This document shows positions 14,195 through 14,715 of a stretch of 14,715 nt of DNA, in pieces; position 1 is the stretch's first letter, and each line of letters starts with the position of its first letter. The stretch lies in assembly GCA_037968395.1 (NCBI GenBank), contig JBBKVK010000206.1, positions 1 to 14,715 on the forward strand, in the 5' to 3' direction. The translations under genes were made by a program, and so were the position numbers. The DNA is from JADKBO01 sp037968395. GTDB lineage: Bacteria > Bacteroidota > Bacteroidia > Chitinophagales > Saprospiraceae. The notes under the pieces are model-generated. The model did no database searches. It saw nothing but the letters and a program-made list of their open reading frames with translations, and had not been told where the DNA came from.

Positions 14195-14233
14195 CAGGAT
14201 GACACTAATCAATTTAGTGTCATTCTGCTTTTA
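14195..14233 (+). terminator. Strong intrinsic terminator after frr
   Basis: A 14-bp stem (14195-14208 with 14214-14227, one G-U pair) closes a 5-nt loop and is followed by CTTTTA. It begins 42 nt after the frr stop codon. It should end most serS-frr transcription before the FKBP gene. Confidence 0.85.
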
Positions 14234-14255
14234 TAAAAATGACAAACAACTAAGA

Positions 14256-14699
14256 ATGAAATTACTTACAATCATTAGTTTACTACTATCAATAACTCTG
14301 TTTTCATCCTGCGCAAAGAAGAATGTACAAGAAACAATTCAAGAGTATCTTGACAACAACAATTTACAAGCAGAAAGCACAGCAGAGGGCTTATTTTACA
14401 TTATTGAAGAGCCTGGCAATGACGAACATCCTACGGTATCCAGCAATGTCACCATTGACTATAAAGGCACACTAACAAATGGGAATCAATTTGACTCCTC
14501 TTATGATAGAGGGGAACCTTTAGTTATATCATTAAGAAACGTCATTTCTGGATGGCAAATAGGCATTCCATTATTTGGCAAAGGAGGAAAAGGCAAATTA
14601 ATCATACCACCATCATTAGGTTATGGATCAAATGGTCAAGGTTCTATCCCTGGCAATAGTGTACTGATATTTGACATTGAGTTGCATGACTTTGAGTAG
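14256..14699 (+). CDS. FKBP-type prolyl isomerase lipoprotein
   Basis: The product is 147 residues from the ATG at 14256. The frame is open from an ATG at 14199, but that codon lies inside the terminator stem, and only the later start gives a proper lipoprotein signal (hydrophobic core then FSSC, Cys19). After a short linker, one FKBP domain occupies about 45-147. The pocket residues are present: Tyr69 (DYKGTL), Asp80 (FDSSYDRG), Val96-Ile97 and Trp100 (NVISGW), Tyr123 (LGYGS) and Phe139 (LIFDIEL). It should catalyse peptidyl-prolyl isomerisation on the periplasmic side of a membrane. No clear promoter is seen in the 22 nt between terminator and start, so it may depend on read-through. The gene is complete; the window ends 16 nt later. 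Confidence 0.93.
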   Translation: MKLLTIISLLLSITLFSSCAKKNVQETIQEYLDNNNLQAESTAEGLFYIIEEPGNDEHPTVSSNVTIDYKGTLTNGNQFDSSYDRGEPLVISLRNVISGWQIGIPLFGKGGKGKLIIPPSLGYGSNGQGSIPGNSVLIFDIELHDFE

Positions 14700-14715
14700 A
14701 GATAGGATAGGTTAG

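Noticed and set aside
14199..14255. Longer N-terminus for the FKBP lipoprotein, starting at ATG 14199
   Set aside because: The codon is inside the frr terminator stem and the extra residues would bury the lipoprotein signal; ATG 14256 gives a normal signal peptide.

Overview
The window is a low-GC stretch of chromosome from a member of the Bacteroidota, inferred from sequence features alone. The promoters fit the Bacteroidota form (TTTG, about 18-22 nt, TAnnTTTG). There are almost no Shine-Dalgarno sequences. Rho carries the large polar insertion typical of this phylum, and many exported proteins have short lipoprotein signals or signal peptides ending in Gly-Gln-Asp. The SprB-like and PKD modules suggest a Saprospiria/Cytophagia-type lineage, but the exact group is a guess. 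The content is mostly core housekeeping genes mixed with lineage-specific envelope proteins. I see no phage, IS element, CRISPR array or defence system.

Layout. (1) 14-200, minus strand: tRNA-Val(TAC) with a canonical promoter and an intrinsic terminator. (2) 296-2070, plus strand: a conserved protein of unknown function with a possible leaderless start, followed 2 nt later by a flavoprotein of the HI0933/BaiN family. (3) 2199-3729, plus strand: two overlapping genes for secreted proteins, one with a bacterial SH3 domain and one with a SprB-like repeat. (4) 3783-6025, plus strand: lpxH (lipid A synthesis, TTG start), a propeller-like lipoprotein overlapping it, and a second lipoprotein. (5) 6192-9315, minus strand, read from the right: cyclophilin lipoprotein, PKD-cyclophilin lipoprotein, polyphosphate-glucokinase-type ROK kinase, scpA. 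(6) 9539-11365, minus strand: rho with its own promoter and hairpin terminator. (7) 11557-14699, plus strand, divergent from rho: serS, a membrane zinc peptidase, frr, a strong intrinsic terminator, and an FKBP-type prolyl isomerase lipoprotein.

Themes. Information processing (tRNA-Val, serS, frr, rho, scpA) sits beside envelope biogenesis and quality control: lpxH, three exported prolyl isomerases of two unrelated folds, a membrane zinc peptidase and several lipoproteins. The points most worth a second look are the PKD-cyclophilin fusion, the aromatic-free insertion in Rho, the interlocked rho/serS promoters with a tRNA T-arm-like hairpin in the rho leader, the predicted leaderless gene at 296, and the uncharacterised secreted-protein pairs. 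No clearly new multi-gene system can be claimed from the sequence.
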